Positions 34,325-42,087 of a DNA stretch of 64,000 nucleotides are shown here, in pieces; the first letter of the stretch is position 1, and every line of letters begins with the position of its first letter. Under the pieces are notes generated by a model that saw nothing but the letters and a program-made list of their open reading frames with translations, did not search any database and was not told where the DNA came from. This stretch comes from Streptomyces sp. CHD11. GTDB taxonomy: Bacteria > Actinomycetota > Actinomycetes > Streptomycetales > Streptomycetaceae. The stretch is taken from positions 124,001-188,000 of the forward strand of contig NZ_JABTTS010000002.1 of the NCBI RefSeq assembly GCF_018638295.1, read 5' to 3'. The translations under genes were made by a program, and so were the position numbers.

Positions 34325-35752
34325 GTGTCGGAGGACATGCCCGCGGCGGAGTTCGCGGCGCTGCTGCGGCAGTTGAAGGAGCGGTCGGGGCTCAGCTACG
34401 GGACGCTCGCCAAGCGGCTCCACATGAGTACGTCGACGCTGCACCGGTACTGCAACGGGGACGCGGTGCCGGCGGACTACGCCCCGGTGGAGCGGCTGGC
34501 GCGGCTGTGCAAGGCGGCCCCCGGGGAACTGGTCGAGCTGCACCGGCGGTGGGTGCTGGCGGACGCGGCACGGGGGCGGAAGCCGGGGCCCGCGGCGCCC
34601 GGAACTCCGGTGGCGGAAGCGCCGTCGCCCGGACCGGCGGTGCCTGAGCCCGCGGTGCCTGAGCCCGCGGTGTCTGAGCCCGCGGTGTCTGAGCCCGCGG
34701 TGCCGGAAGCACCGGGGAAGGAAGCACCGGAGAAGGACGCGGGACCCGCTGCGGAGGCCGGGTTCGTGGCGCTCGGCACCCCGGAAGGGGAAGGCTCCGG
34801 CGAACCACGCCCCGCCCCCCGGCCCCGCACCCGTACCGCCGTCCTGGCCGGGACCGCCGTGGCCGCCGTGCTCGTGGGTGTCACGCTCGCGGTGGGCCTG
34901 CCGGGCAGCGGGACCGGGACGGGCGGTGATGACCGCAAGGGGCCGGCCGGGGCGGCGAGCGCCGGCAATGAGGTCACCTCCTCACCGTCGCGCTCAGCCA
35001 CCTCCACCCCGTCCGCCTCCCCGTCCGCCTCCCCGTCCGGTTCCCGCGGCGCGAAGGGCGGGGACGCGAGCGGCCCGCCCGCCGCCGGCTCCGCCGCCGC
35101 ATCGAGCGCCGAGCCCGCGGACCGCGGCGGTGTGCCCGTCACCGTGCGGACCGAGCCGTATGCCTGGGAGAGCCCGTGTTCGCAGCGCTACCTGATCGAC
35201 CGGCCCCCGGGCGAGATGGGACCGCCGCCGACGGAGCAGGACGCACCGGCGTGGGTCGGGGCCGCGGGCGCCGTCTCGTCAGGGAAGCAGTACGTCCGGC
35301 TGACCGTGCAGGGGACGAGCGCGGAGACGGTGGTCGTGGAGGCGCTCACCGTGCGGATCGCGGGCAAGCGGACGCCGCTCGCCTGGAACGACTTCGCCAT
35401 GGGCTATCCCGGCGTCGGCTGTGGCGGGGGCGTGCCGACGCGTGCCTTCACGGTCGCCCTGGACGCGGCGCGGCCGGCCCTGACGCCGGAGGCCGGGAAC
35501 CGCGACTTCCCCTTCAAGGTGAGTGAGTCGGACCCCGAGGTCTACTACATCACCGCCGACGCCTCCGCGTACGACGTGGACTGGTACCTGGAGCTGAAGT
35601 GGTCCAGCGGCTCCCGCGGCGGCACGCTCACCGTGGACGACAAGGGACGCCCCTTCCGCACCAGCGGCAACAACGGGCGCCCGGCGTACGAGTTCCCGCT
35701 GGGCGGCGAGGGGTGGGTGCCGGAGGGCACGACCCAGTCCGGCCAGATGTAG
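34325..35752 (+). CDS. Transmembrane HTH protein with extracytoplasmic domain
   Basis: The 475-residue protein starts with an XRE-like HTH (about 8-70, LSYGTLAKRLHMSTSTLHRY). A Pro/Glu-rich linker with PEPAV-type repeats follows, then one membrane helix (about 172-193) and a Ser/Pro-rich stalk. The C-terminal beta-rich domain (about 275-475) has two Cys in ESPCSQRYL and GVGCGGGV. This topology puts DNA-binding inside and a sensor outside. The GTG at 34325 follows GGAGGGAAG. It is divergent from the lipoprotein gene at 33432, a possible partner or target. The external ligand is unknown. Confidence 0.85.
   Translation: MSEDMPAAEFAALLRQLKERSGLSYGTLAKRLHMSTSTLHRYCNGDAVPADYAPVERLARLCKAAPGELVELHRRWVLADAARGRKPGPAAPGTPVAEAPSPGPAVPEPAVPEPAVSEPAVSEPAVPEAPGKEAPEKDAGPAAEAGFVALGTPEGEGSGEPRPAPRPRTRTAVLAGTAVAAVLVGVTLAVGLPGSGTGTGGDDRKGPAGAASAGNEVTSSPSRSATSTPSASPSASPSGSRGAKGGDASGPPAAGSAAASSAEPADRGGVPVTVRTEPYAWESPCSQRYLIDRPPGEMGPPPTEQDAPAWVGAAGAVSSGKQYVRLTVQGTSAETVVVEALTVRIAGKRTPLAWNDFAMGYPGVGCGGGVPTRAFTVALDAARPALTPEAGNRDFPFKVSESDPEVYYITADASAYDVDWYLELKWSSGSRGGTLTVDDKGRPFRTSGNNGRPAYEFPLGGEGWVPEGTTQSGQM
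34643..34702. repeat. 15-bp tandem repeats encoding PEPAV/SEPAV
   Basis: Four tandem units, two CCTGAGCCCGCGGTG and two TCTGAGCCCGCGGTG, encode the linker of the transmembrane HTH protein. Units are in frame, so linker length can vary without frameshift. Confidence 0.9.
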
Positions 35753-35771
35753 CGGGACTCCGGAAGGCGTC

Positions 35772-35810
35772 CTGCCGCCGGAGCCGGGGCGGTCCCGGCT
35801 CCGGCGGCAG
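35772..35810. terminator. Bidirectional terminator
   Basis: Bases 35772-35788 and 35794-35810 form a perfect 17-bp GC-rich stem with a five-base loop. It lies between the stops of the convergent HTH and secreted-protein genes. Confidence 0.9.
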
Positions 35811-35845
35811 CATCGAGGCACCGGGTGCGCCGACGCGGCGGGGCT

Positions 35846-36352
35846 TCAGGCCCTGGCGCTCAGCGTGTAGACCTTGTCGGTCATCGCCTTGTCGTCGTAC
35901 ACCGTGATCGTCACGCGCCGGCCCTCCGGAATGTCCAGATTCACCTTCCTGACATCCCAGGCATCGGACGTGCCCGGAGGCGTGTACAGCCCCCACCGTC
36001 CGCCGTCACCTTCGTAGGACACCTTGTAGTAGAGGCCGTCACCGTCGTTCGAGACGTCGTACACCCACAGGATCTCGTCGAGGGGATGGAACTCGACCTT
36101 GGCCAGCGCGTGGCCGCTCGCGTTGCCGAAGACGGCCTTGGTGCCCACTCCACCGTCGTCCTTCTGGAAGTAGGTGCCGTCGATGGCGTCGTTGAACCGG
36201 CAGGGGCAGTACACCGTCTGTGCGGAGTCGTGCTGGATGATTCTCGGATTGGGGCTGTAGGCGCTTGCCGGTGCGGCGGCCATGACAGTGGTGGCGATCG
36301 CGGCGGACGCCGCTGCGGCAAGGGTCGCGACGATCCGGTGGTGCATCCTCAT
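35846..36352 (-). CDS. Secreted protein of unknown function
   Basis: The 168-residue precursor has a clear Sec signal (MRMHHRIVATLAAAASAAIA, cleavage near APASA-YS at about residue 32). The roughly 136-residue mature protein has a CPC pair (TVYCPCRFND) and many aromatic and acidic residues. The ATG at 36352 has GAGGGA eight bases upstream. I recognise no family. Gap 36353-36624 shows GGGACG-rich short repeats at 36480-36530 but no gene. Confidence 0.8.
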   Translation of the reverse strand: MRMHHRIVATLAAAASAAIATTVMAAAPASAYSPNPRIIQHDSAQTVYCPCRFNDAIDGTYFQKDDGGVGTKAVFGNASGHALAKVEFHPLDEILWVYDVSNDGDGLYYKVSYEGDGGRWGLYTPPGTSDAWDVRKVNLDIPEGRRVTITVYDDKAMTDKVYTLSARA

Positions 36353-36624
36353 CCTTTGATTCCCTCGGTAGGTTCACAGGGTGCGATTTCCGGTCAGCGT
36401 AATCAGCCGGTCCGTCCTTCTGGCAGGTCATCACCGCACCAGGGATATCCCGGGACGCGCCCCTCGCCGGCCTGCGAAGACCTGCGGGGGACCGGGACGC
36501 GACGGGACGTCCGGGACGCGGCGGGACGTGCGGAGGCGGGCAGGAATCCGGCGGCACCAAGTGCCCGCGCCCGCTAGGTTGTCGACTACCCGTACGACAC
36601 CCCCCACCCCCCAGGGAGACGCCC

Positions 36625-37527
36625 ATGTCCGGTGACGCGCTCAGCCAGGATCCCGCCGAGCTGCGCAGGCGGATCGACAGCAGCAAGGCGCATCCGGCCC
36701 GGGTCTACGACGTGTTCCTCGGCGGCAAGGACCACTACCCCGCGGACCTGTCGGCCGCCGCCGCGGCGCTCGCCGCGAATCCGCGCGGCTACCTCGACGT
36801 CCGGCACAACCGGGACTTCCTCCGGCGCGCGGTGAACACCCTGGTGACCGAGGACGGCATCCGCCAGTTCCTCGACATCGGCACCGGCCTGCCCACCGCC
36901 GAGAACGTGCACCAGATCGCCCAGGGTGTCGCCCCCGAGTCCCGGGTCGTCTACGTCGACAACGACCCGGTGGTGCTGGCACACGCGCGCGCCCTGCTCA
37001 CCAGTGGCCCCGAGGGGCGTACGGACTACGTCGACGCGGACCTGAAGGACCCGGCGGCCATCCTCGAACAGGCCGCGAAGACGCTGGACTTCGACCGGCC
37101 GATCGCGCTGTGTCTGGTCGCCGTCCTGCACTTCGTCGAGGACGGGGAGGCGTACCCGATCGTGCGTCAACTCGTCGACGCGCTGCCCTCCGGCAGCCGT
37201 GTGGTGCTCAGCCACCTCACCGAGGATCTCAACCCCGAGAACGTCCGGGCGGTGCAACGCACGTACACCGAGCGCGGGTTCACCTTCGTACTGCGCTCGA
37301 GGGCGGACGTCGCACGCTTTTTCACCGAGCACGGCCTGGACGTCGTCGCCCCGGGCGTGGTGCCCGTCCACCGCTGGCACCCCGACCACGCCGCGCCCGT
37401 CCCCGAGCAGCCGGAGGCCTCCTACCTGGAGAGCCTCGACCCCATCGAGCGGGTCCGCTACGCCGACATCAACGACGTCACGGACGCCGACATCAACGTC
37501 TACGGGGCGGTCGGCGTGAAGGGCTGA
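36625..37527 (+). CDS. SAM-dependent methyltransferase, DUF574 family
   Basis: The 300-residue protein has the DUF574 (Methyltransf_19) pattern: HPARVYDVFLGGKDHYPAD at the N-terminus, SAM-binding FLDIGTGLPTAENVHQIA and VYVDNDPVVLAHARALL. These actinobacterial proteins have no settled substrate; many neighbour regulators. The ATG at 36625 follows AGGGAGACGCCC. It faces the transmembrane HTH operon ending at 37554 with only 26 bp between stops. Confidence 0.92.
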   Translation: MSGDALSQDPAELRRRIDSSKAHPARVYDVFLGGKDHYPADLSAAAAALAANPRGYLDVRHNRDFLRRAVNTLVTEDGIRQFLDIGTGLPTAENVHQIAQGVAPESRVVYVDNDPVVLAHARALLTSGPEGRTDYVDADLKDPAAILEQAAKTLDFDRPIALCLVAVLHFVEDGEAYPIVRQLVDALPSGSRVVLSHLTEDLNPENVRAVQRTYTERGFTFVLRSRADVARFFTEHGLDVVAPGVVPVHRWHPDHAAPVPEQPEASYLESLDPIERVRYADINDVTDADINVYGAVGVKG

Positions 37528-37553
37528 CGGCGGGGAGCACCGCGGCAGGGGCG

Positions 37554-38438
37554 CTACCGGGTGAGGCCGCGGTCCGGCCCTCCCGGAGGAGCCTCGGCGG
37601 CGGCCTCACCCACGCGGGCCTCGAAGCACTCCCGTTCGCCGGCGGCCGACGCGGGCAGGAAGCAGGACCGGACGACGCTGCCGGGGCGGGCCGCGGTCAT
37701 CTCGGTGTAGACGTAGGTCTCCGTGTCGATCCTGTCCACGGCGCGCACCTCCCGGACCGGTCCGCCGGCCTCGACGTCCACCCGGTCGCCGATGCGGGTT
37801 CCCCACATCCGGGCCCAACTCGCCCCGCACTCCCGGCTGTGGCGCAGCTCCACGTGGGCTCCGGTGGCCGTGCGATACGTGGCGAGGGTGTCGGGGGCCA
37901 CACCGCAGACCATGCGCATCGGGTCCCGGCCCTCGCAGGCGGCCTCGTGGCAGCGGGGCGTGAGGACGTACGGGGAGGAGGACGACAGCGGTTCGTCCGG
38001 TCCGGAGTCCCGCTGCGACAGCAGGAGCGTCACCAGCGCCACGCCGCCGGCGATCACGGTGTAGACCGAGACCAGCGCCACCAGGAGCCTGGCCCGCCGA
38101 CGGCGTGACCGCCCGACGGCGGGGCTCTGCCGCGGTTCGGCGGGGGCGGGCACCGGGCCGGGGGAGACGGGGACGGAGGCGGGAGCGAGGACCGCCGCGC
38201 GTCCGCGCCAGTCCGATTCGGCGATCTCCCACAGCGCCAGCAGCCGTCCGTCCGGTTCGCCGGCGATCCGGCACAGGTCCCGGACCGCCTGCCGCGGGGG
38301 CATGGCCCTGCCGTTGAGGTAGCGCTCCCAGGAGGACTTGCTGTACGCCGTACGCTCCGCCAGCGCCGCCAGACTCAGTCCCGTACGGGCCCTCAGCTCG
38401 CGCAGCGCGGCGGTCAGCCGGGTGCGGGCCGCGGTCAC
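37554..38438 (-). CDS. Transmembrane HTH protein with DUF2690 domain
   Basis: The 294-residue protein has an HTH (about 8-75, LSLAALAERTAYSKSSWERYLNG), a linker, a membrane helix (about 120-141) and a C-terminal DUF2690-like domain. The last shows CHEAACEGRDP, MVCG, VELRHSRECGASWARMWG and GDRVDV. DUF2690 is extracytoplasmic in known architectures, so a transmembrane one-component regulator is likely. The GTG start overlaps the stop of the upstream HTH gene as GTGA, giving coupled translation. Its HTH is clearly related to that of the upstream gene, indicating a tandem duplication followed by sensor-domain exchange. Confidence 0.87.
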   Translation of the reverse strand: MTAARTRLTAALRELRARTGLSLAALAERTAYSKSSWERYLNGRAMPPRQAVRDLCRIAGEPDGRLLALWEIAESDWRGRAAVLAPASVPVSPGPVPAPAEPRQSPAVGRSRRRRARLLVALVSVYTVIAGGVALVTLLLSQRDSGPDEPLSSSSPYVLTPRCHEAACEGRDPMRMVCGVAPDTLATYRTATGAHVELRHSRECGASWARMWGTRIGDRVDVEAGGPVREVRAVDRIDTETYVYTEMTAARPGSVVRSCFLPASAAGERECFEARVGEAAAEAPPGGPDRGLTR

Positions 38439-39241
38439 TTCGGGGCCGCCCCCCGTAACGCCTGCCAGGTGTCCGGGCCGATGATCCCGTCCACCACCAG
38501 CCCTTCCCGGTCCTGGAGGCGTTTGACCGCGCGCTGGGTCAGCGGGCCGAAGATCCCGTCGACGTTCCCCGGCGAGACGCCCGTCCGGCGCATCAGGCAC
38601 TGCGCCTCGATCACCTCCGGCCCCCTGGCGCCGTACGCCACGACGGTCTCCCGGGTGCGGCTGTGGCCCGCGTACCAGCGGTCGCCGGTCCGTTCCGGCC
38701 GGCAGGTGTAGAGGGCCGGCAGCAGGGATGCCGGATCGGGGACCGTGGTGTCCGTCGCCGCCGCGACCGTACCGGCGCGGGCGGCGTCGGCGGCGGCGCG
38801 GGCCTCGGCCAGTTCCACGGCCAGCGCGAGCACCGCGGAGACGGACAGCACCAGGGCCGCCGCTCCCGCCGTGACCGCGACACGCAGAGAACGCCCGTAC
38901 GGCTGCCGCACCGCGGGCTCGTGCTCCGGTGCCGGCGGCGTGCCGGGCGCGGTGCCGGCGGCGGCCGCGTCTCCCTCCGCCCAGCGTTCGGCGGCGATCT
39001 CGTGCAGCACCAGCAGCCGGGCCGGATCGTCACCGCCGACGCGGGCCACCGCCTCGACGGCATCCCGGGGCGGCAGGGACGTGCCGCTCAGATAGCGTTC
39101 CCACGACCTCGTGCTGTACCCGGTCTTCACGGCCAGCTGACGCGTGCTCAGCTCACCGCGGTCCTTCAGCCTGCGCAGCCGCACGATCAACTGGCGTATC
39201 TCTGGGTGGAGTCCGGCGGGCAGTTCTTTCCAGCGCGACAT
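38435..39241 (-). CDS. Transmembrane HTH protein with peptidoglycan-binding domain
   Basis: The 268-residue protein has an HTH (about 20-85, LSTRQLAVKTGYSTRSWERYLSG), a membrane helix (about 122-145), a spacer with one Cys, and a C-terminal PG_binding_1 domain. That domain (about 205-268) reads VIEAQCLMRRTGVSPGNVDG and FGPLTQRAVKRLQDREGL. The layout implies a wall-sensing regulator with DNA-binding inside and peptidoglycan contact outside. It is first in a two-gene operon with the DUF2690 gene. It is divergent from a secreted peptidoglycan-binding protein across 316 bp. ATG 39241 is used; an earlier in-frame ATG exists. Confidence 0.88.
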   Translation of the reverse strand: MSRWKELPAGLHPEIRQLIVRLRRLKDRGELSTRQLAVKTGYSTRSWERYLSGTSLPPRDAVEAVARVGGDDPARLLVLHEIAAERWAEGDAAAAGTAPGTPPAPEHEPAVRQPYGRSLRVAVTAGAAALVLSVSAVLALAVELAEARAAADAARAGTVAAATDTTVPDPASLLPALYTCRPERTGDRWYAGHSRTRETVVAYGARGPEVIEAQCLMRRTGVSPGNVDGIFGPLTQRAVKRLQDREGLVVDGIIGPDTWQALRGAAPK

Positions 39242-39361
39242 GATCCCCGTCCCCCCGTTCACGTCCGGCAGCGTCGGTCCCGGTCGCGTGTTCCGGTCTC
39301 ATTCTGCATCAGCCGCCACGATGGGCACAGTGCGGCCGTTCCGGCCAAGGGCCGAAACAGG

Positions 39362-39379
39362 CCACGGCGCGCGCCGTGG
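39362..39379. promoter_or_regulatory. Candidate operator: 18-bp perfect palindrome
   Basis: CCACGGCGCGCGCCGTGG is a perfect palindrome in the 316-bp divergent region 39242-39557. The palindrome GGACGTCC follows at 39378-39385 and recurs at 39431-39438. It is a natural candidate target for the membrane-bound HTH proteins encoded next to it. That role is inferred from position and symmetry only. Confidence 0.4.
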
Positions 39380-39557
39380 ACGTCCCGCCGCACCGTCCCG
39401 GCGGACCTCGTCCCGGCAGGTCAGCGGGTGGGACGTCCCGTGAGGACGCCAGCTTCGTCTCCGCTGTGGCCGGGCGTTCCCCCGATCCCGCAGTCTCGTT
39501 GCGGAGCCGGCCGGTGAGGTCGGTTCCGCTCGTCGCACGTCAATGGAGGGGAACAGG

Positions 39558-40010
39558 ATGCGAACGCTCACGAGGGCACTCGTCAGTGTCACCACCGCCG
39601 TCGGGATCGCCGCCGGAGGGCTGGCCACCGCGGGCACGGCCATGGCGGCTCCCGCCCAGACCCAGCAGCAGGCGGTGAGCGCCGAGGCCGTCGCGCCGCT
39701 CGCGGTGGTCAACCTCGGCCTGAGCACCGCGGAGGCCAAGAAGGTCCAGGACTGGCTGAAGCAGTACCACGGGTACACGGGCGCCAGGGACGGACAGCTG
39801 GGTACCAACAGCTGGAAGGCGTTCCAGCGCGGTCTGAAAGAGCACCATGGCTACAAGGACGCCATCGACGGGATCTGCGGACCCAACACGGTGGCGGCGC
39901 TGCAGCGCATGCTCAAGAAGTTCTGGGGGTACAACGGCGCCATCGACGGCATCGCCGGATCCGGGACCAAGGCCGCGTTCAAGCGGTTCGCCAACGGAAA
40001 CCCTTCCTGA
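39558..40010 (+). CDS. Secreted peptidoglycan-binding protein
   Basis: The 150-residue precursor has a Sec signal (MRTLTRALVSVTTAVGIAAG, cleavage after AMA near residue 31). Two PG_binding_1-like repeats follow: KKVQDWLKQYHGYTGARDGQ...SWKAFQRGL and the stretch through IDGICGPNTVAALQRML, then a partial third, YNGAIDGIAGSGTKAAFKRF. No catalytic domain is attached. The ATG at 39558 follows GGAGGGGAAC. It is divergent from the HTH/peptidoglycan-binding operon, and both share the same wall-binding fold, so a common ligand is likely. Confidence 0.88.
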   Translation: MRTLTRALVSVTTAVGIAAGGLATAGTAMAAPAQTQQQAVSAEAVAPLAVVNLGLSTAEAKKVQDWLKQYHGYTGARDGQLGTNSWKAFQRGLKEHHGYKDAIDGICGPNTVAALQRMLKKFWGYNGAIDGIAGSGTKAAFKRFANGNPS

Positions 40011-40041
40011 GCACTGACCGGCCACCCTGCCACCCACACCG

Positions 40042-40075
40042 CGGCCCGTCCTCCCTCCGGGGAGAGGACGGGCCG
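40042..40075. terminator. Bidirectional terminator
   Basis: CGGCCCGTCCTC (40042-40053) pairs with GAGGACGGGCCG (40064-40075), 12 bp, between the convergent peptidoglycan-binding and argS genes. Confidence 0.9.
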
Positions 40076-40101
40076 TGTGCCGTGTGCCGGCTGGAGGGCG
40101 C

Positions 40102-41859
40102 TCAGAGCCGCTCGGGTGTCCGGATGCCCAGCAGGGCCATGCCCCGGTGCAGGGTGGCGGCCGTGACGGCGCAGAGGAACAGGCGGTTCTCGACGTGCTC
40201 CGGCGAATCCGCCTTCAGCACGGGGCACTTGTCGTAGAACGTCGTGTACAGCGACGCCAGCTGGTACAGGTACGCCGCGAGCTTGTGCGGGGCGTACTCC
40301 GCGGCCGCCTCGAAGACGGTGTCACCGAAGGCGTCCAGGTGCAGGCCCAGCGCGCGCTCCGCCTCGTGCAGTTCCAGCTCCGGGTGGGCGGCGGGGCGGA
40401 CCTCACCGGCCTTGCGCAGGATGGACTGGATACGGGCGTACGCGTACTGCAGGTAGACGGACGTGTCACCGTTGAGCGAGACCATCTGGTCCAGGTCGAA
40501 CTTGTAGTCGCGGTTCGGCGACGTCGACAGGTCCGCGTACTTGACCGCTCCGATGCCGACCTGCGCGGCCCGCTCCCGGATCTCGTCCTCGGTGAGGTCG
40601 CGCGCCTTCTCCCGTACGACCTCGGCGGCCCGCTGCACCGCCTCGTCCAGCAGGTCCTCGAGCCGTACGGTCTCGCCCGCACGCGTCTTGAAGGGCTTGC
40701 CGTCCGCTCCGAGCACCGTGCCGTAGCCCATGTTGTGCGCGGTGACGTCGTCGCCGAGCCAGCCGGCCCGGCGGGCGGTCTCGAAGACCATCTTGAAGTG
40801 CAGTGACTGGCGCACGTCGACGACGTAGAGCAGCGTGTTCGCGTGCAGGTCGAGGACCCGGTTGCGGATCGCGGTCAGGTCGGAGGCCGCGTAGCCGAAA
40901 CCACCGTCGGCCTTCTGCACGATCAGCGGAACCGGCTGGTCGTCCTTGCCGCGGATGTCGTCGAAGAACACCACGAGCGCGCCCTCGGAGCGCACCGCGA
41001 CGCCCTTCTCCTCCAGGAGCCGGGCGGTCTGAGGCATGCCCTCGTTGTACGCGGACTCGCCGACGATCTCCTCGTCGCGGATCTCCATGTCGAGCTTCTC
41101 GAAGACGGAGTTGAAGTAGACCTTCGACTCGTCCACGAAGCGCTGCCACAGGTCGAGCGTCTCCTTGTCACCGGACTGGAGGGCGACGACCCGTGCCCGG
41201 GCCCGCTCCTTGAACTCCTCGTCCGCGTCGAAGACCGCACGCGACGCCTTGTACACCCGGTTCAGGTTGCTCATCGCCTGCTCGCCGTCGACCTCGGCCG
41301 CGGGGGCCAGCTCGCCGGGGTGCTCGAACAGGTACTGGATGAGCATGCCGAACTGGGTGCCCCAGTCGCCGATGTGGTGCCGGCCGATCGTCTCCTCGCC
41401 GGTGAAGTCGAGCATGGAGCGCAGCGCGTCACCGATGACCGCCGACCGCAGATGGCCGACGTGCATCTCCTTCGCCACGTTCGGCTGGGCGTAGTCGACG
41501 ACCGTGACGCCCGGGTTCTCCTTCAGCGGCACGCCGAGGCGCTCGCCGTCCGCCTGCCGCGCGGCGAGGTTCCCGGTGATCGCCCGGTCCGCGACGGTGA
41601 TGTTGAGGAAGCCGGGTCCGGAGACCTCGATGTCCTTGATCAGGTCGTCACCGGTGGTGATGTGGGAGACGACCTCGGCCGCCAGCTCGCGCGGGTTCGC
41701 CTTCGACTTCTTCGCCAGCGCCAGGATGCCGTTGGCCTGGAAGTCCGCCCGGTCACTGCGTCGCAGCAGCGGGTCCGCGGTTGCTTCCGGCCGGGTGGCG
41801 GAGAGGGCGGATTCGAGCTGCTGGTTGACGAGATCGGTGAGCGGTGTGACCGAGGCCAT
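40102..41859 (-). CDS. argS: Arginyl-tRNA synthetase
   Basis: This class I synthetase of 585 residues charges tRNA-Arg. It has the N-terminal Arg-tRNA recognition domain, HVGH (132-135) in the HIGH position within [20 protein letters not shown], and a C-terminal DALR anticodon-binding domain ([17 protein letters not shown] to the end). The ATG at 41859 gives [19 protein letters not shown]; the extension to 41967 is not conserved. It is divergent from lysS, and the 228-bp gap contains both promoters. Confidence 0.96.
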   Translation of the reverse strand: MASVTPLTDLVNQQLESALSATRPEATADPLLRRSDRADFQANGILALAKKSKANPRELAAEVVSHITTGDDLIKDIEVSGPGFLNITVADRAITGNLAARQADGERLGVPLKENPGVTVVDYAQPNVAKEMHVGHLRSAVIGDALRSMLDFTGEETIGRHHIGDWGTQFGMLIQYLFEHPGELAPAAEVDGEQAMSNLNRVYKASRAVFDADEEFKERARARVVALQSGDKETLDLWQRFVDESKVYFNSVFEKLDMEIRDEEIVGESAYNEGMPQTARLLEEKGVAVRSEGALVVFFDDIRGKDDQPVPLIVQKADGGFGYAASDLTAIRNRVLDLHANTLLYVVDVRQSLHFKMVFETARRAGWLGDDVTAHNMGYGTVLGADGKPFKTRAGETVRLEDLLDEAVQRAAEVVREKARDLTEDEIRERAAQVGIGAVKYADLSTSPNRDYKFDLDQMVSLNGDTSVYLQYAYARIQSILRKAGEVRPAAHPELELHEAERALGLHLDAFGDTVFEAAAEYAPHKLAAYLYQLASLYTTFYDKCPVLKADSPEHVENRLFLCAVTAATLHRGMALLGIRTPERL

Positions 41860-42087
41860 GGGAGTGGGTGCCTGTTCTCCTCGTGGGTTCAGATAGACAC
41901 GGTCAGTATCCCATGGGGGGTGAACCGGTTTTTTCGGCCGCGGGGCGGCGGAGCCGGCCATCGGCACGGCCCGCGTCCCCGGGCGCGCTGGTGGAAAGGC
42001 GTTTTCGCCGTGGCCGCCGTTACTGGGAGAATGGAACGGTCAGCCGTGCGGCCGTGCCGGCTGGTCCAGCCCTTCAGGAAAGAGGAC

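Noticed and set aside
28238..40100. Prophage or integrative element
   Set aside because: Although the stretch is accessory-like, there is no integrase, attachment-site repeat, tRNA gene or phage structural gene.
40843..42087. Very long N-terminal extension of LysRS
   Set aside because: The frame is open only because it is antisense to argS; conserved LysRS sequence starts at the GTG near 42088.
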